Assembly (NCBI RefSeq): GCF_900163755.1
Contig: NZ_FUKI01000131.1
Coordinates: 1-64,000 of the forward strand
Source: Crenothrix polyspora
Lineage (GTDB): Bacteria; Pseudomonadota; Gammaproteobacteria; Methylococcales; Methylomonadaceae
Length of the DNA stretch: 64,000 bases
Direction: 5' to 3'
Part shown: piece after piece, positions 47,493 to 57,100 of the stretch
How positions within the stretch are numbered: position 1 is the stretch's first letter
Layout: each line of letters begins with the position of its first letter
Program-made: the position numbers and the translations under genes
The notes under the pieces: generated by a model
Databases searched by the model: none
What the model was told of the DNA's origin: nothing
What the model saw: the letters and a program-made list of their open reading frames with translations, nothing else

Positions 47493-49202
47493 TTACATAA
47501 ATTCTTTTGCATGTTTAATGGGAACCGCAAAAGACACCATTGTGCCGTTGGCATCTTTCTTTATGGCAGTAAAAATACCAATCACATGGCCTTTGTCGTT
47601 AAATACCGGTCCGCCGCTGTTGCCGCTGCCTGTGGCAGTGACGGTTAATTGATAAGCATCATTCAGTTCGCTATAACTGTTCGCCGCCTCTGAACTGGTG
47701 ATGACTTTACCGATAGCACCTGGGGTGACGGTAACATCTGGAATTGTTAACCATGTACCCGACTGGTTTTGTCTTGCATTGTCCGGAGAAATGCCCGGAT
47801 AGCCTATAACCGTAACGGGCGCTCCTGCTGAAACTGGATCATCAAAGCCCATTTCAACCGGTTGCAGTTTTTTTGTCGGCTCTATTTTTATGAGTGCAAC
47901 ATCGGCATTGCCAGATATAGGGCCTGCATGAGCCGGAAGCCTTAAGCTTGTGCCTTTAAAAGTGACATCCAAATAATCATAACGGCCTTCAACAAGCTTG
48001 CCGCGCAAAGGTGTTTGGCCGAGCATTTTAGCTTTGGTAGGAATCCATTTTTTTAACGACGCTAGGTATTCATTACTGCTGGCATCGTTTGCCATTGGTT
48101 TTAGCGTGGGGGCTGAGCAGGCACTGTCATTACATACCATTAAAATACCGGGCAGTTTAAAGTCTGTGCTTTGCGTCATTTCCCACGGTGCGGCAACATG
48201 GCGATTAGTCAATATATGACCGCCTTCAGTAATTACAAAACCAGAGCCAGAACCGGAAGCACCAATAGAGATACCGTTTTCAAAATCTAAAAACGGTTCA
48301 ACTACGCCATCAATGAGGACATACCAAGGCATTTTTTCGCTAACGCACTTGCCTTTAGCATCGGTAGCACAGCCAAATTTTTGAAACACTTGTTTACCGG
48401 TGGGCGTGTATATGAGTTTCCAGCTCATTTCGATTAACACGGTTGAATTGCCAAATTGAGTCTGAATATTTTCCGCGTTTAACTGGGCGTTGTTTGTTAT
48501 GTTATCAATCGCCTGTTGCTGAGCCTTATTGTTACTTGCGTTATCTAGTGCGGCTTGCGTATTGTTTTTTTGGATTTCTAATTTATCCTGATAAATTGTG
48601 TAAGCAAAAATGCTAGATGCCAAAATAACAATGCCGATAATACTCGCGCCCATATTGATCATTTTTTTCCGGTCATGGTTTACCGCTGTGCTAATTAAGC
48701 GCTCTGCCGTTTTTTCACCAATCTTCTTTGATTCTGGTGATGTCATCGTCGAATTTGTTGGCAGTGACCCGTTTGAAGCCGAGGTGTTTTGAACCACCTT
48801 TGTCTGTGGCGTGGAAGGCAGTATTGCGGTAGGTTTTGGCCCGATGAGTTTGGTTTTTGGTGTTGCTGGATCAAGATTAAACGTAAATTTAACGCTGCCC
48901 TCATCCTTGTCGCTCTTGCCCAATTGGACTTCATCATTGGCTTGCAATTGTTTAGGCGTTGTTATTTTTACGTTGTTAACAAAGGTTCCATTTGAGCTAT
49001 TAAGATCGGTTAACAAAAATTGATTTTTATTTTGAACAGTAATTTTGCAATGTCGGGTACTAACATAAGCATCTTTTTCTGCATCGAAAGCCACTTGGCA
49101 ATCACTGCTTCGACCAAAAACAATTTCTTCGATAGGCAATTCAAAAACGTCTGTTTGATTGGATTTTGATCCTGTCACATGTTTGATGATAATTTTTTGC
49201 AT
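47493..49202 (-). CDS. FHA domain - transmembrane - trypsin-like serine protease
   Basis: 569 residues from the ATG at 49202, which follows AAAGAGGCCAAG; an in-frame start at 49304 lacks this. The cytoplasmic FHA domain (about 20-108) has GRSS, STRH and SSNGTFVN, the phosphothreonine-binding pattern. A linker and a TM segment (about 183-204) follow. The periplasmic part holds an HtrA/trypsin-type protease with His335 (TNRHVAAPW), Asp434 (GNADVALIKI) and Ser529 (GSGNSGGPV). No PDZ domain is seen. It is first in the FHA-PP2C-kinase operon. A reading of cytoplasmic phosphorylation coupled to periplasmic proteolysis is inference. Confidence 0.88.
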   Translation of the reverse strand: MQKIIIKHVTGSKSNQTDVFELPIEEIVFGRSSDCQVAFDAEKDAYVSTRHCKITVQNKNQFLLTDLNSSNGTFVNNVKITTPKQLQANDEVQLGKSDKDEGSVKFTFNLDPATPKTKLIGPKPTAILPSTPQTKVVQNTSASNGSLPTNSTMTSPESKKIGEKTAERLISTAVNHDRKKMINMGASIIGIVILASSIFAYTIYQDKLEIQKNNTQAALDNASNNKAQQQAIDNITNNAQLNAENIQTQFGNSTVLIEMSWKLIYTPTGKQVFQKFGCATDAKGKCVSEKMPWYVLIDGVVEPFLDFENGISIGASGSGSGFVITEGGHILTNRHVAAPWEMTQSTDFKLPGILMVCNDSACSAPTLKPMANDASSNEYLASLKKWIPTKAKMLGQTPLRGKLVEGRYDYLDVTFKGTSLRLPAHAGPISGNADVALIKIEPTKKLQPVEMGFDDPVSAGAPVTVIGYPGISPDNARQNQSGTWLTIPDVTVTPGAIGKVITSSEAANSYSELNDAYQLTVTATGSGNSGGPVFNDKGHVIGIFTAIKKDANGTMVSFAVPIKHAKEFM

Positions 49203-49826
49203 CTTGGCCTCTTTATTTTTAGGGTTTAAAACAATTTTAAGTGGGCAATATTTTTCTAAATTATGCAATTTAGAATCTTTGTAAAATAAACTGAAATTTA
49301 ACAAAATATGTCAATTATTATTATGAATATGTACATTAATTTACCTAAAAATGTCAAGAATAATTATTAAAATCAGCTTATGAGCCAAATAATTAAGGCT
49401 CATATTGGTTAATACGCTCGTATGAAGCAAGTGGGGTTATTTTTTTAAAATTTATTTTGAGTTCAGGGCTTTCTAAAAAAATAATCTTAAAATCGTTAAC
49501 CCCATTTGCCGGAAAAAAACGTACTACTTGTTGATGCATGGAAAATATGCCCAACATTATCGGGAAAGTAAGTTGGCTCAACCCTGGCTATTTTGGGTCT
49601 GCTGCTGGCATTTTCTGTTTATGATGCACTTAACTGACTGTATACAGGACATTTTTAAAATAATTAGCCTGTTATTTAACCCCGTTTGGCCTCCAGCCAC
49701 GTATTACTTAATGAAGATATTGCAATGCTTACTAAGTGTAAGGCGCGGTATGAAAGCGAAAATCCAGAACATACGCATGATTTGCATTAATTCTTAAGAC
49801 AAAACTTTAACGTGATGAGGTTTCTT
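49203..49826. other. Intergenic region with degenerate coding scraps
   Basis: 624 bases. A hairpin with arms ATGAGCC and GGCTCAT lies at 49380-49403. Short frames on both strands at 49393-49797 have no start signal or motif. The end of one, LLNEDIAMLTKCKARYESEN (stop at about 49795), reads like real protein but is cut off by a stop just upstream, so it may be a gene remnant. No gene is supported. Confidence 0.4.
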
Positions 49827-50824
49827 ATGAACAACCCCAATTTACTGGACGGTATTCGATTATTGGTTTACCGATTTGCCACAGACAACAGGTATAAAAA
49901 TGAAGCAATAGACGCACTCTTAACGGATTTGGCACCATTGTGCGAATACCAACAGGTACATGTTGCCTTGCACAATGTAGACATTAAAAAACTGATATGG
50001 TGCTGTTTTTGGTAACCAGCCTGGCAGACCTTGAACAACTGCGTAACCTTAGGTTTCCAGATTCAGTACAAAAAGTGGTGGCTTATTTTTTTACGGGTAC
50101 TGAATTTAGCTGGATAAACGATGCCAATTACCGCCGCCCCTATAAGGCGCGCTCGTTTTTTTTGATTTGTGCCGATCAGTTTACTGAATCGCTGATTTAC
50201 ACCAGTTCCCAGAAAGTTTTTGACACGCTTTGTCACAGGACAATCAGAAATAAATTTGCTGACGAAGCATTATCTACCCAGATTGTGGAATATACCGGCA
50301 TCAACCCTCAATCTGCCATTGCCGAGATGAAAGAAGCGGGTTGGTATCTTCGTGACAGCGGCTTAAACCATTCGGATAGTTTTGCAGGCGCCATTGCCTT
50401 GCGTTTTGGCAACAGGTTTATTATCAATGCCTCCAAAACGGATAAATACCAAATTACCTACGACCGAGTTTGCTACGTTGAGGATTATATTCAATCCGAA
50501 AATAAGGTGAGGTATGTCGGCTATTTTCCACCGTCTTCAGAAAGTCTGGTGGCACTGCGGGTATTTCAAGAATTTACATATGTCAATGTGCTGCTGCACT
50601 TCCATTACAAACACATGACTTATTCACCTAAGTTTAACGCCTACCGAACAACCCATTATGTGCCTTATGGCCTCATGGAAGAAGCGGATACCTTGGTCGA
50701 TAAGTTAAAGGCCACGGGAAGTTTTGTAATTGCAAATGGCCACGGTGAATTTGTGATGGCAGAAAATTTGTCTGACGCAAAGGCGACCATTGGGTATTTA
50801 TTAGCTTTATACGACTTAACCTAA
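49827..50824 (+). pseudogene. Class II aldolase/adducin-like protein gene, split at an A6 run
   Basis: The first frame starts with MNNPNLLDGIRLLVY after GATGAGG and ends soon after an A6 run (49986-49991). The second runs from 49997 to 50824, beginning MVLFLVTSLADLEQL. One added A would join them as NVDIKKTDMVLFLVTSLADL and give about 332 residues. Its second half resembles the class II aldolase fold: LRFGNRFIINASKTDKYQIT, then PPSSESLVALRVFQEF, HFHYKHMTYS and FVIANGHGEFVM, in the family's order. Two of the usual zinc-binding histidines (HFH, GHG) are visible. The first 170 residues are of unknown type. Its gluconokinase neighbour 93 bases downstream suggests carbohydrate metabolism. Confidence 0.6.
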
Positions 50825-50917
50825 CGCTTGCCGAGACAAAAATTCTTTAACGAAATAACCAGAGACAACGCGGCGCTAATTATGCCCAGCGCCGCATTAA
50901 ACCAATCAGGAGACAAT

Positions 50918-51427
50918 ATGAAAACAATGCCAAAAACGTGGGTCATTATGGGGGTTGCCGGATGCGGCAAAAGTTTAATTGGAGCTAAGCTAGCGCAAGC
51001 TTTGAATGGCAATTTTGAGGATGCTGACGTATATCATTCACTGGCCAATAAAATTAAAATGGAAAAAAATATTCCATTGACAGATGAAGACCGCTGGCCT
51101 TGGTTGCAGGAGTTGCATTCACTTATAGCGCTGCATCAAACCTTAACGCCTTGTTATGTGCTGGCTTGTTCTGCATTAAAACAAAGTTACCGTGATATGC
51201 TTCGTGTTGAGGGTTTAGCTAATGTGCCGCAATTTGTCTTTCTTAAGGGAACTAAAGAGCTCTTTGCCCAGCGTATCGCTGAACGCGCAACTAATCCTGT
51301 CGATGTAAAGCCTGAGTTTCTCGATAGTCAGTTCGCTACGTTGGAAGAGCCGCAAGATGCCATCATTGTTGATGCTAACCTAACGCCCGATGAGATTGTG
51401 GCCTTTATCTTGGATCAGTTCAGTTGA
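50918..51427 (+). CDS. gntK: Gluconokinase (GntK type)
   Basis: 169 residues from the ATG at 50918, which follows CAGGAGACAAT; a longer frame from 50828 lacks support. WVIMGVAGCGKSLIGAKLA is the P-loop start of P-loop gluconokinases, with DADVYHSLANKIKM, LTDEDRWPWLQELH, LACSALKQSYRDMLR and FLKGTKEL after it. It phosphorylates gluconate to 6-phosphogluconate for the pentose phosphate or Entner-Doudoroff route. It lies just after the aldolase-like gene. Confidence 0.92.
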   Translation: MKTMPKTWVIMGVAGCGKSLIGAKLAQALNGNFEDADVYHSLANKIKMEKNIPLTDEDRWPWLQELHSLIALHQTLTPCYVLACSALKQSYRDMLRVEGLANVPQFVFLKGTKELFAQRIAERATNPVDVKPEFLDSQFATLEEPQDAIIVDANLTPDEIVAFILDQFS

Positions 51428-51739
51428 AATTACCCGTGATTGGTTAGGATTGGTAATCTGTGGTTTATAGCGTTTCAAACAAACTTGTTATAACTGTCAC
51501 CATTTTTATACACACGTCGCCCCGTATTTTTTTGATACCTTTTTGTATAGGGTTTCTTATAGTGCGGGGTAAAGTGATTTTTGAAATTTTTTTACATACA
51601 CCATAAGTGTCCGTGACTTTTAGGAAAAACCGTGTTGAAATAAGCTAAAGCTTACAAATTAGATATTTGGCTTACAAAAGGCTTGTTGTCTTAGTTTAAG
51701 CAGCTGCTGTTTTTACCTTTAAAGCTCATAGGAAATTTA
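51428..51739. other. Intergenic region upstream of the sigma factor gene
   Basis: 312 AT-rich bases. A loose inverted repeat (GCCCCGTA at 51520 and TGCGGGGT at 51562) is seen. The stretch GTCCGTGACTTTTAGGAAAA at 51608-51627 might be a promoter, but nothing decides this. No gene is supported. Confidence 0.35.
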
Positions 51740-52519
51740 ATGTTAAAAAAAGAATTATCGGATGAAGATTATTGGAAACTCTACAAAGCCTTTTGCAAAG
51801 GCGACCAGCGGGCAAGCAAGGATTTGGTAGATCAGTTGGGCAAGCGCTTATATAACTACGTTAAAAAAATTAACTATAACCTAAGTAAGGGACATACTTT
51901 AACTTATACTTGCGAAGAAGATTTTCAAGATTGTGTAGAGCATACATGGGAAAAGTTGATTGAAAATTGCACTAAGCCTTTTAAGCAAATTAATTTTTGG
52001 AGTATTGCAAGTACTATCGCCAAGTGCAAGTTATTTGACGATTGGCGAAAAATAATGGTTGAGAAACGCAACTTGGGTGAAAAACTGTCAATTGATGATG
52101 ACACCAAATCGGAATACGGGAATGATTTTGGTGAAAAAAGACCTAACAAAGCCGAATGGGAAAACAGTATTGATCCTAGTGTAAATAGACCCAAAAACTC
52201 TGAAGAATTGGCTATGATTGAACAATTTTTTGAGTTTCTGGAATTTTTACCAGAAAATCAGCAATGGGGAAACATTTTTGATCCTTATGCCAAAACGCCT
52301 GATGAATTAGAAAAAGTTCGGCAATTTATTGAGGCGGTAACGTTATTGCCAGAAAAACAGCGAGCAGCACTGATTTTGCAACTGGAGGGCTATTCTAAAG
52401 CCGAAATCGCTGACATCACGGAAGAGAAAGTAGAAACTGCTAAAAATCAAATCCGTTTGGCTAAGGATAAAATAAAAAAATTCTTATTCCCGGAAACAGG
52501 TTACAAGGACACCTATTAA
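51740..52519 (+). CDS. ECF-like sigma-70 family RNA polymerase sigma factor
   Basis: 259 residues. The N-terminal half has region-2-like helices (FCKGDQRASKDLVDQLGKRLYNYV; CEEDFQDCVEHTWEKLI). The C terminus has a clear region 4 helix-turn-helix, LPEKQRAALILQLEGYSKAEIADITEEKVETAKNQIRLAKDKI (read as consecutive parts). Between them is an unusual acidic insertion of about 80 residues. It would direct RNA polymerase to a special promoter set. The ATG follows AGGAAATTTA. The next gene, 19 bases on, encodes a single-TM protein that could be its anti-sigma. Location near the CHAT genes suggests, but does not prove, that it controls them. Confidence 0.8.
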   Translation: MLKKELSDEDYWKLYKAFCKGDQRASKDLVDQLGKRLYNYVKKINYNLSKGHTLTYTCEEDFQDCVEHTWEKLIENCTKPFKQINFWSIASTIAKCKLFDDWRKIMVEKRNLGEKLSIDDDTKSEYGNDFGEKRPNKAEWENSIDPSVNRPKNSEELAMIEQFFEFLEFLPENQQWGNIFDPYAKTPDELEKVRQFIEAVTLLPEKQRAALILQLEGYSKAEIADITEEKVETAKNQIRLAKDKIKKFLFPETGYKDTY

Positions 52520-52538
52520 GCATGAGAGGTTCTAAATT

Positions 52539-53120
52539 ATGAATTCCAATACGCCCCCGTCTACTGAAGATGATGAAGCTTTCGATCTGACATTGCAGAA
52601 ACTTTACCGTTCGGCATTGTTTGATGAGAAATTTCAACAACAAGTTGCTGCTGACTTACGCGCATTACCACCACAAGCGCGGGCTAAGTTAAATGCTGCC
52701 GACCGTGCGTTTATGGAAGATGCCGATTTACCTGATGCACTGGCCAAAAAACTCATGGCCATGACCTGTGGCTGTAAGCCTAAGCCGTGGTGGAAAAAGC
52801 TGTTTTCATTCAATTTTGATATGGGCAATTTTCTGTCCCCCGCCTTTTCGGTACCTGTGTCTTTAATGGCGGGTGTGTTGTTAGGGGTTTTACTGCCTAA
52901 ATTCATGCAGCCTAATACGTCATTTGAATCTTTGGGTGGTGATACTCCAGAAGCGGTACAACATGCAACGTTGGGAGAAATTGCCAAAGAAACCAAGGAC
53001 GATCCGAAACAATGGTTATCCGCTATTGCTGATTTGGTGCGGCAAGGCAAAGCGTCCGAAGCCCAGAAGCAGTTACAGGAATTTGGAATGCGCTATCCGG
53101 GTTATTCTACCTCTGAGTAA
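52539..53120 (+). CDS. Single-TM protein, possible anti-sigma factor
   Basis: 193 residues. The N-terminal cytoplasmic part of about 85 residues is helical and acidic and ends in MTCGCKPKPWW. One TM segment follows (about 105-127, VPVSLMAGVLLGVLLPKF), and a 65-residue periplasmic tail ends with QLQEFGMRYPGY. The ATG follows GAGAGGTTCTAAATT, 19 bases after the sigma gene, so they are one operon. This layout is that of membrane anti-sigma factors, but I see no known anti-sigma domain. Confidence 0.65.
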   Translation: MNSNTPPSTEDDEAFDLTLQKLYRSALFDEKFQQQVAADLRALPPQARAKLNAADRAFMEDADLPDALAKKLMAMTCGCKPKPWWKKLFSFNFDMGNFLSPAFSVPVSLMAGVLLGVLLPKFMQPNTSFESLGGDTPEAVQHATLGEIAKETKDDPKQWLSAIADLVRQGKASEAQKQLQEFGMRYPGYSTSE

Positions 53121-53153
53121 GGGTTGAAAATAGCGGCTAATATTCGGGTAGAT

Positions 53154-53177
53154 GTAGCCACCGGTATCGCTCCACTT
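53154..53177 (-). pseudogene. Scrap of CHAT-gene 3' end
   Basis: GTAGCCACCGGTATCGCTCC and the next bases ACTT match the plus-strand image of the last codons of both CHAT genes (GTGGCAACCGGTATCGCTCC at 60865, GTCGCAACCGGTATCGCCCC at 54197), 16 bases being identical to the second gene without a gap. It suggests that a CHAT 3' end once lay here, or that the border was made by recombination between copies. Confidence 0.5.
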
Positions 53178-53180
53178 TAA

Positions 53181-53285
53181 CTGGAAAAGGACGTGCAACT
53201 ATTGGATATTCGGGCTTTGCTGGGGCATGAGGGCATTGCCACCGCCCAGATTTACATTCATACGAGGGCAGGAGCGGCTCTCTAG
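53181..53285 (+). pseudogene. C-terminal remnant of a tyrosine recombinase/integrase
   Basis: After a stop at 53178 the frame reads LEKDVQLLDIRALLGHEG and then TAQIYIHTRAGAAL up to the TAG at 53283. LLGH followed after about nine residues by IYIHT is the end of the catalytic domain of phage/integron-type tyrosine recombinases, with the second His and the nucleophile Tyr in place. The rest of the enzyme is missing. It lies between the CHAT scrap and the TacA-TacT module. Confidence 0.7.
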
Positions 53286-53300
53286 ATTGGTGGCGGATAT

Positions 53301-53330
53301 TTGACAATGTACGGGTTTATAACGTACATT
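53301..53330 (+). promoter_or_regulatory. Promoter and palindromic operator of tacA-tacT
   Basis: A perfect -35 TTGACA at 53301-53306 has a weak -10 (TACATT) at 53325-53330. An inverted repeat AATGTAC (53306-53312) and GTACATT (53324-53330) covers the spacer and the -10. It is the likely site where the ribbon-helix-helix antitoxin represses its own operon. Confidence 0.65.
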
Positions 53331-53349
53331 ATAAAAAGGAGGACTCATA

Positions 53350-53634
53350 ATGACACAAGAAACCCTACGTACATCTCGAATTGAAGCCCGTATTACGCCC
53401 GATGCGCTGGCCATTGTTAAACGCGCTGCTGAGCTTGAAGGCCGCAGTGTGAGCGATTTTGTGGTGTCTTCCGCCCAGGAGGCGGCACGCCGTACGATTG
53501 AAGAAACTAGCCTCATCCGTTTATCTTCGGAAGACCAGCGGCGTTTTGTTGACCTGCTGCTCAACCCGCCGCCAATTTCTCCGGCATTGGTTCGCGCCAA
53601 AGAAGCCCACGCGCAGTTGTTCGGTTCGGAGTGA
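53350..53634 (+). CDS. TacA-type antitoxin (DUF1778)
   Basis: 94 residues. TSRIEARITPDALAIVKRAAELEGRSVSDFVVSSAQEAARR is the ribbon-helix-helix domain of DUF1778 antitoxins, followed by the toxin-neutralising tail LSSEDQRRFVDLLLNPP. It binds the acetyltransferase toxin encoded next and represses the shared promoter. The ATG follows AAGGAGGACTCATA. Its TGA overlaps the toxin GTG start as GTGA. Confidence 0.9.
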   Translation: MTQETLRTSRIEARITPDALAIVKRAAELEGRSVSDFVVSSAQEAARRTIEETSLIRLSSEDQRRFVDLLLNPPPISPALVRAKEAHAQLFGSE

Positions 53635-54125
53635 CGGGACGGTTTAGCATTGAGGTCTTGGCCAATAGTCACAACCGGCAAGGGTTTTACTGTGGTGTGG
53701 AGGCTTTAGACCGTTATTTTTTGCAACAGGTGACGCAAGATGTAAGGCGACGGGCGACAGCGTGTTATGTAGCGGTGGAAACAGATACTGGCCGCATTGC
53801 CGGTTATTATACGCTGGCAGCGGGCGGCATCCCTTTAAAGGATATGCCAGAAGACATTATAAAACGCCTGCCACGCTACCCGTCAGTTCCGGTTGCTCGA
53901 TTGGGGCGGCTTGCCATTGGCAGTGGTTTTCAGGGGCAAAAGCTGGGCGCAGGGCTGTTGTGGGATGCCTTGTTACGGTCTGCACGTTCCGAGGTGGCGG
54001 TTTTTGCGCTGGTTGTGGATGCCAAGGACGACACGGCGGAAAATTTTTACCGTCATCATGGTTTTGTTGGTTTTGGTTCGCTGCACCATCAGTTGATCTT
54101 TCCTTTGACAAAATTTACAACTTGA
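53631..54125 (+). CDS. TacT-type GNAT acetyltransferase toxin
   Basis: 164 residues with a GTG start overlapping the antitoxin stop. FYCGVEALDRYFLQQVTQDVRRRATACYVAVETDTGRIAGYYTLAA (in parts) begins the GNAT fold; the acetyl-CoA loop is LAIGSGFQGQKLGAGLLWDAL; and NFYRHHGFVGFG carries the Tyr needed for catalysis. Such toxins acetylate charged aminoacyl-tRNAs and stop translation. It looks intact. With TacA it forms a complete module placed between the sigma-factor pair and the first CHAT gene. Confidence 0.9.
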   Translation: MTGRFSIEVLANSHNRQGFYCGVEALDRYFLQQVTQDVRRRATACYVAVETDTGRIAGYYTLAAGGIPLKDMPEDIIKRLPRYPSVPVARLGRLAIGSGFQGQKLGAGLLWDALLRSARSEVAVFALVVDAKDDTAENFYRHHGFVGFGSLHHQLIFPLTKFTT

Positions 54126-54187
54126 ATGAATATCGTATGGTTTATTTTTGGTGGTTCAAGGGAGCCACTTTACAAACAACTGGCCGG

Positions 54188-57100
54188 TTATTCTGTCGCA
54201 ACCGGTATCGCCCCACCTTCGCCCAAAATAACAAACGGTGCCCAGTAAGCCGGATGCGAAGGGATGTATTTGCCTTCTAAGCCTAATTTGCATTTCCAAT
54301 TGCAACGGGTCTCCCTGTTGATCAACTCCTGCATACTGTGTTGTAAGGCTTCAGCACGGCTGAGGGTTGGGTGGTCGCGCAAGTCTTTAAAGAGGTGGCG
54401 GGTTAGGTTTTGCATGGTGTTGGCATCCACTTTCCATTGCGAGGCCAACACGCTACGCGCCCCCGCCACAAAAAATCCTTTGGACAATTGCGACAGACCT
54501 TCCGGGCTATCTTGCATAGCGGCGGTTTCGCAGGCGGCCAGTAACACCCAGTCGGCATCCAAATCCAGGGTGGCGGCTTCGCTGCCAGTCAGGTAGCCGT
54601 CATCTTTGCCGCCAGTTTCCAATGCCGGTGTTAATAGGCTAGCCTCATCGATGGATTTATCGCCGCTTTTGGCTGGGAGTGTCATCACCAAGCCCGGCTC
54701 GCCAACCGGGGGCAACAGCGCATGGGTGGCAAAACCCACAATGCGGTGCTGGCGTAACCGCCCTTCATCACTGAGTTGTTTGACTTGGCTTTCGGTGGCC
54801 TCTTGCTCCAGAAAAAGTGCTTTTGGCGGCTCTGTTGTCACACCTAATTTTTCGGCAATGTCTTTTAACGCGATGGCAGTTTGCGGAAGGTTGTCCAGAT
54901 TCTCGCGCAGGGTTTCGCTGGCATCGCCGCCCAGTGCCACGTATTGCCCCAGGCTTTGGAATTGTTCTGACGGTTGGCTTGTTTGGGCAACCTGGCCTTC
55001 TTTGAGTATCGGGTTACCAAAACCGATGAATGGGGCTTTGGCGTGCGAGCCTTGTTGTAGGTTGTGGTTGCCGCGCAGGTAGGCCAAGGAGTGTACGGCA
55101 GGCAGGTAGGAGAAGGCGTAATGCTTTGCCAGCCAGTCGGCATGGGCGTAATCGCCATGTTCCTTAGCAGGATCGGGTGTGGCGGGTGGTTTGGTTTTTA
55201 CCAATAAATGCAAGGGTAATTTTTGCAGGGCATCATCTGTTACGACGATGATGTGTTTTACGTCGGTGAGTTCCTTTTCGATGGGTTCAAAAATGTTGGT
55301 ATATAAACCATATGCGGCTCTTATATCAAAAGGCTTTAATCCATTTTGTGGATTTTTCAGGGATTCATGCAAGTTATCTACATTATTACTGATGGATTGG
55401 TGTTTTGCGTTAAGACGATGCAAAACCGGCGCTTGCCCAGGCCGCACCACAAACACATAGGAAGCCTCTTCATCCACCAGGTAGGCCAACAGGGCTTCAT
55501 CGTGTTTTAACAGGGACTGCGCTTTTTCTAAGGTAATGGGTTCTGGGTGGATTAACTGGGCATAGGCTGGGAATTCCTGTTGCAATGCTTTATCTAGCTT
55601 ATCAATTTCTTGTTCGGCTGCTTGTTGTTTTATTTGTAACTCTTTGGCTATTGCAACACTTTCCTGGCCAGGTTTACTCAGCATTTCAATATACCGTTTA
55701 TCCAAATCTTGCCAAAGCGTTTGTTGGTTCCACAATGCCTGCACTTTTTTCTGGATGTCTGGATTGCGGCTACTTAAGCGCAGTGCGGTTTGTTGTAGAG
55801 ATTGGGTTCGTTGGTCGCCGTGGGCAAGTTGCAGGGTTTGAAAGGCTTCGGGCAGATTTGTTAACTGGCTTGTTTTAGGGTTTGCCATCAACTTTTGTTG
55901 CAGACGGAACAGTAGACGGGCAATATTTCTCCGTTTATTGAAGATGTCAACACTTTGGCGTGGTTTAGAATCTGAAACATTTGTATTTTCAGACAATGCT
56001 TGCATTTTGGTGTAAATAATAGCTATGGATTGTCGGGCAAAATTGAAGGCGTTAACAGTATCCCCCTTTTTTTCCTGTAATACAGCCAGATCGCTTAGGG
56101 TATCAGCGGTATCCTGACTGTTTGGATAATGAGCTTGCTCTTTAGTAAGTACTTCTTGATACAAGGTTTCGGCTTTGGTGTAATCACCTTGATCACGGTA
56201 AATATTAGCTAATTGACGTTGAATTCTATTAATTACGTGGTGATAGGGTTTTGTTTTTAATTGAATAGCTAAAGATAAACTTTTCTCGTATAGGGGTATG
56301 GCATCTTCATGTTTTTTTTGTAGTCTATAACAATTTGCCAATCTACTTAACGCCTGTGAGTGTATCCATTTTTTATTGTTATTTAATGAGTCATTCTCTA
56401 ATTCTTTAATAATTTGTTTGCGTAATTTTTCTGCATTGCTGAGTAACGATTTTTTTATACTCATGTCACTACTATTTTCAGCTTGTAACTCATACAAAGA
56501 AGCTAAATGGGAAATATTCTTCAATATATCAAGATGTTGATCCATGTATATCTTTGGTACGGCTGTTTCCCTTATGGATATACTACGTTGCAGCAATTGT
56601 TCTGCTTTTTCATACCAGCCAATGTCGACATATAAATTCCCTAAATCCTGTATGACTCTTGCTTTATCATCTTGATATTGTGTGCTCATTGCTTTTTTTA
56701 AAAAACTCTCTGCCCGGCCATATTGCTCGTGCTCAAGGTAAAAATATCCTAAATCATTATAAATTTTTGAATGAAGCTCACTATCATCATATTTATTTTT
56801 TATTATTAATGATAAACGTTGCAAATAGAGTGCCTCTGCATCATGGTATAATCCTTGTGCAGAAAGAGTATCTGCTAAGAATTTTTGAAGACCAAGAAAA
56901 CGCCGAAAGCTTCTACGTTTCAACTTGCTTTCAACGTTAAGTGCTTGTCGAATAACCTTTTCTGCCTGTGGATACTTCCCCTGTTTCCAGAATAGTTCCC
57001 CAATATCTCCCATTATTGACACGGTACTATGGCTATAATCATTTAATTTAAGTTGAGTAATGAGTGCTTGTTGCAGCAATTTTTCTGCCTCCGCACAACG

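Noticed and set aside
49393-49797. Short frames on both strands between the FHA-protease and aldolase-like genes
   Set aside because: None has a ribosome binding site or recognisable domain. One may be a gene remnant, but it is too short to name.
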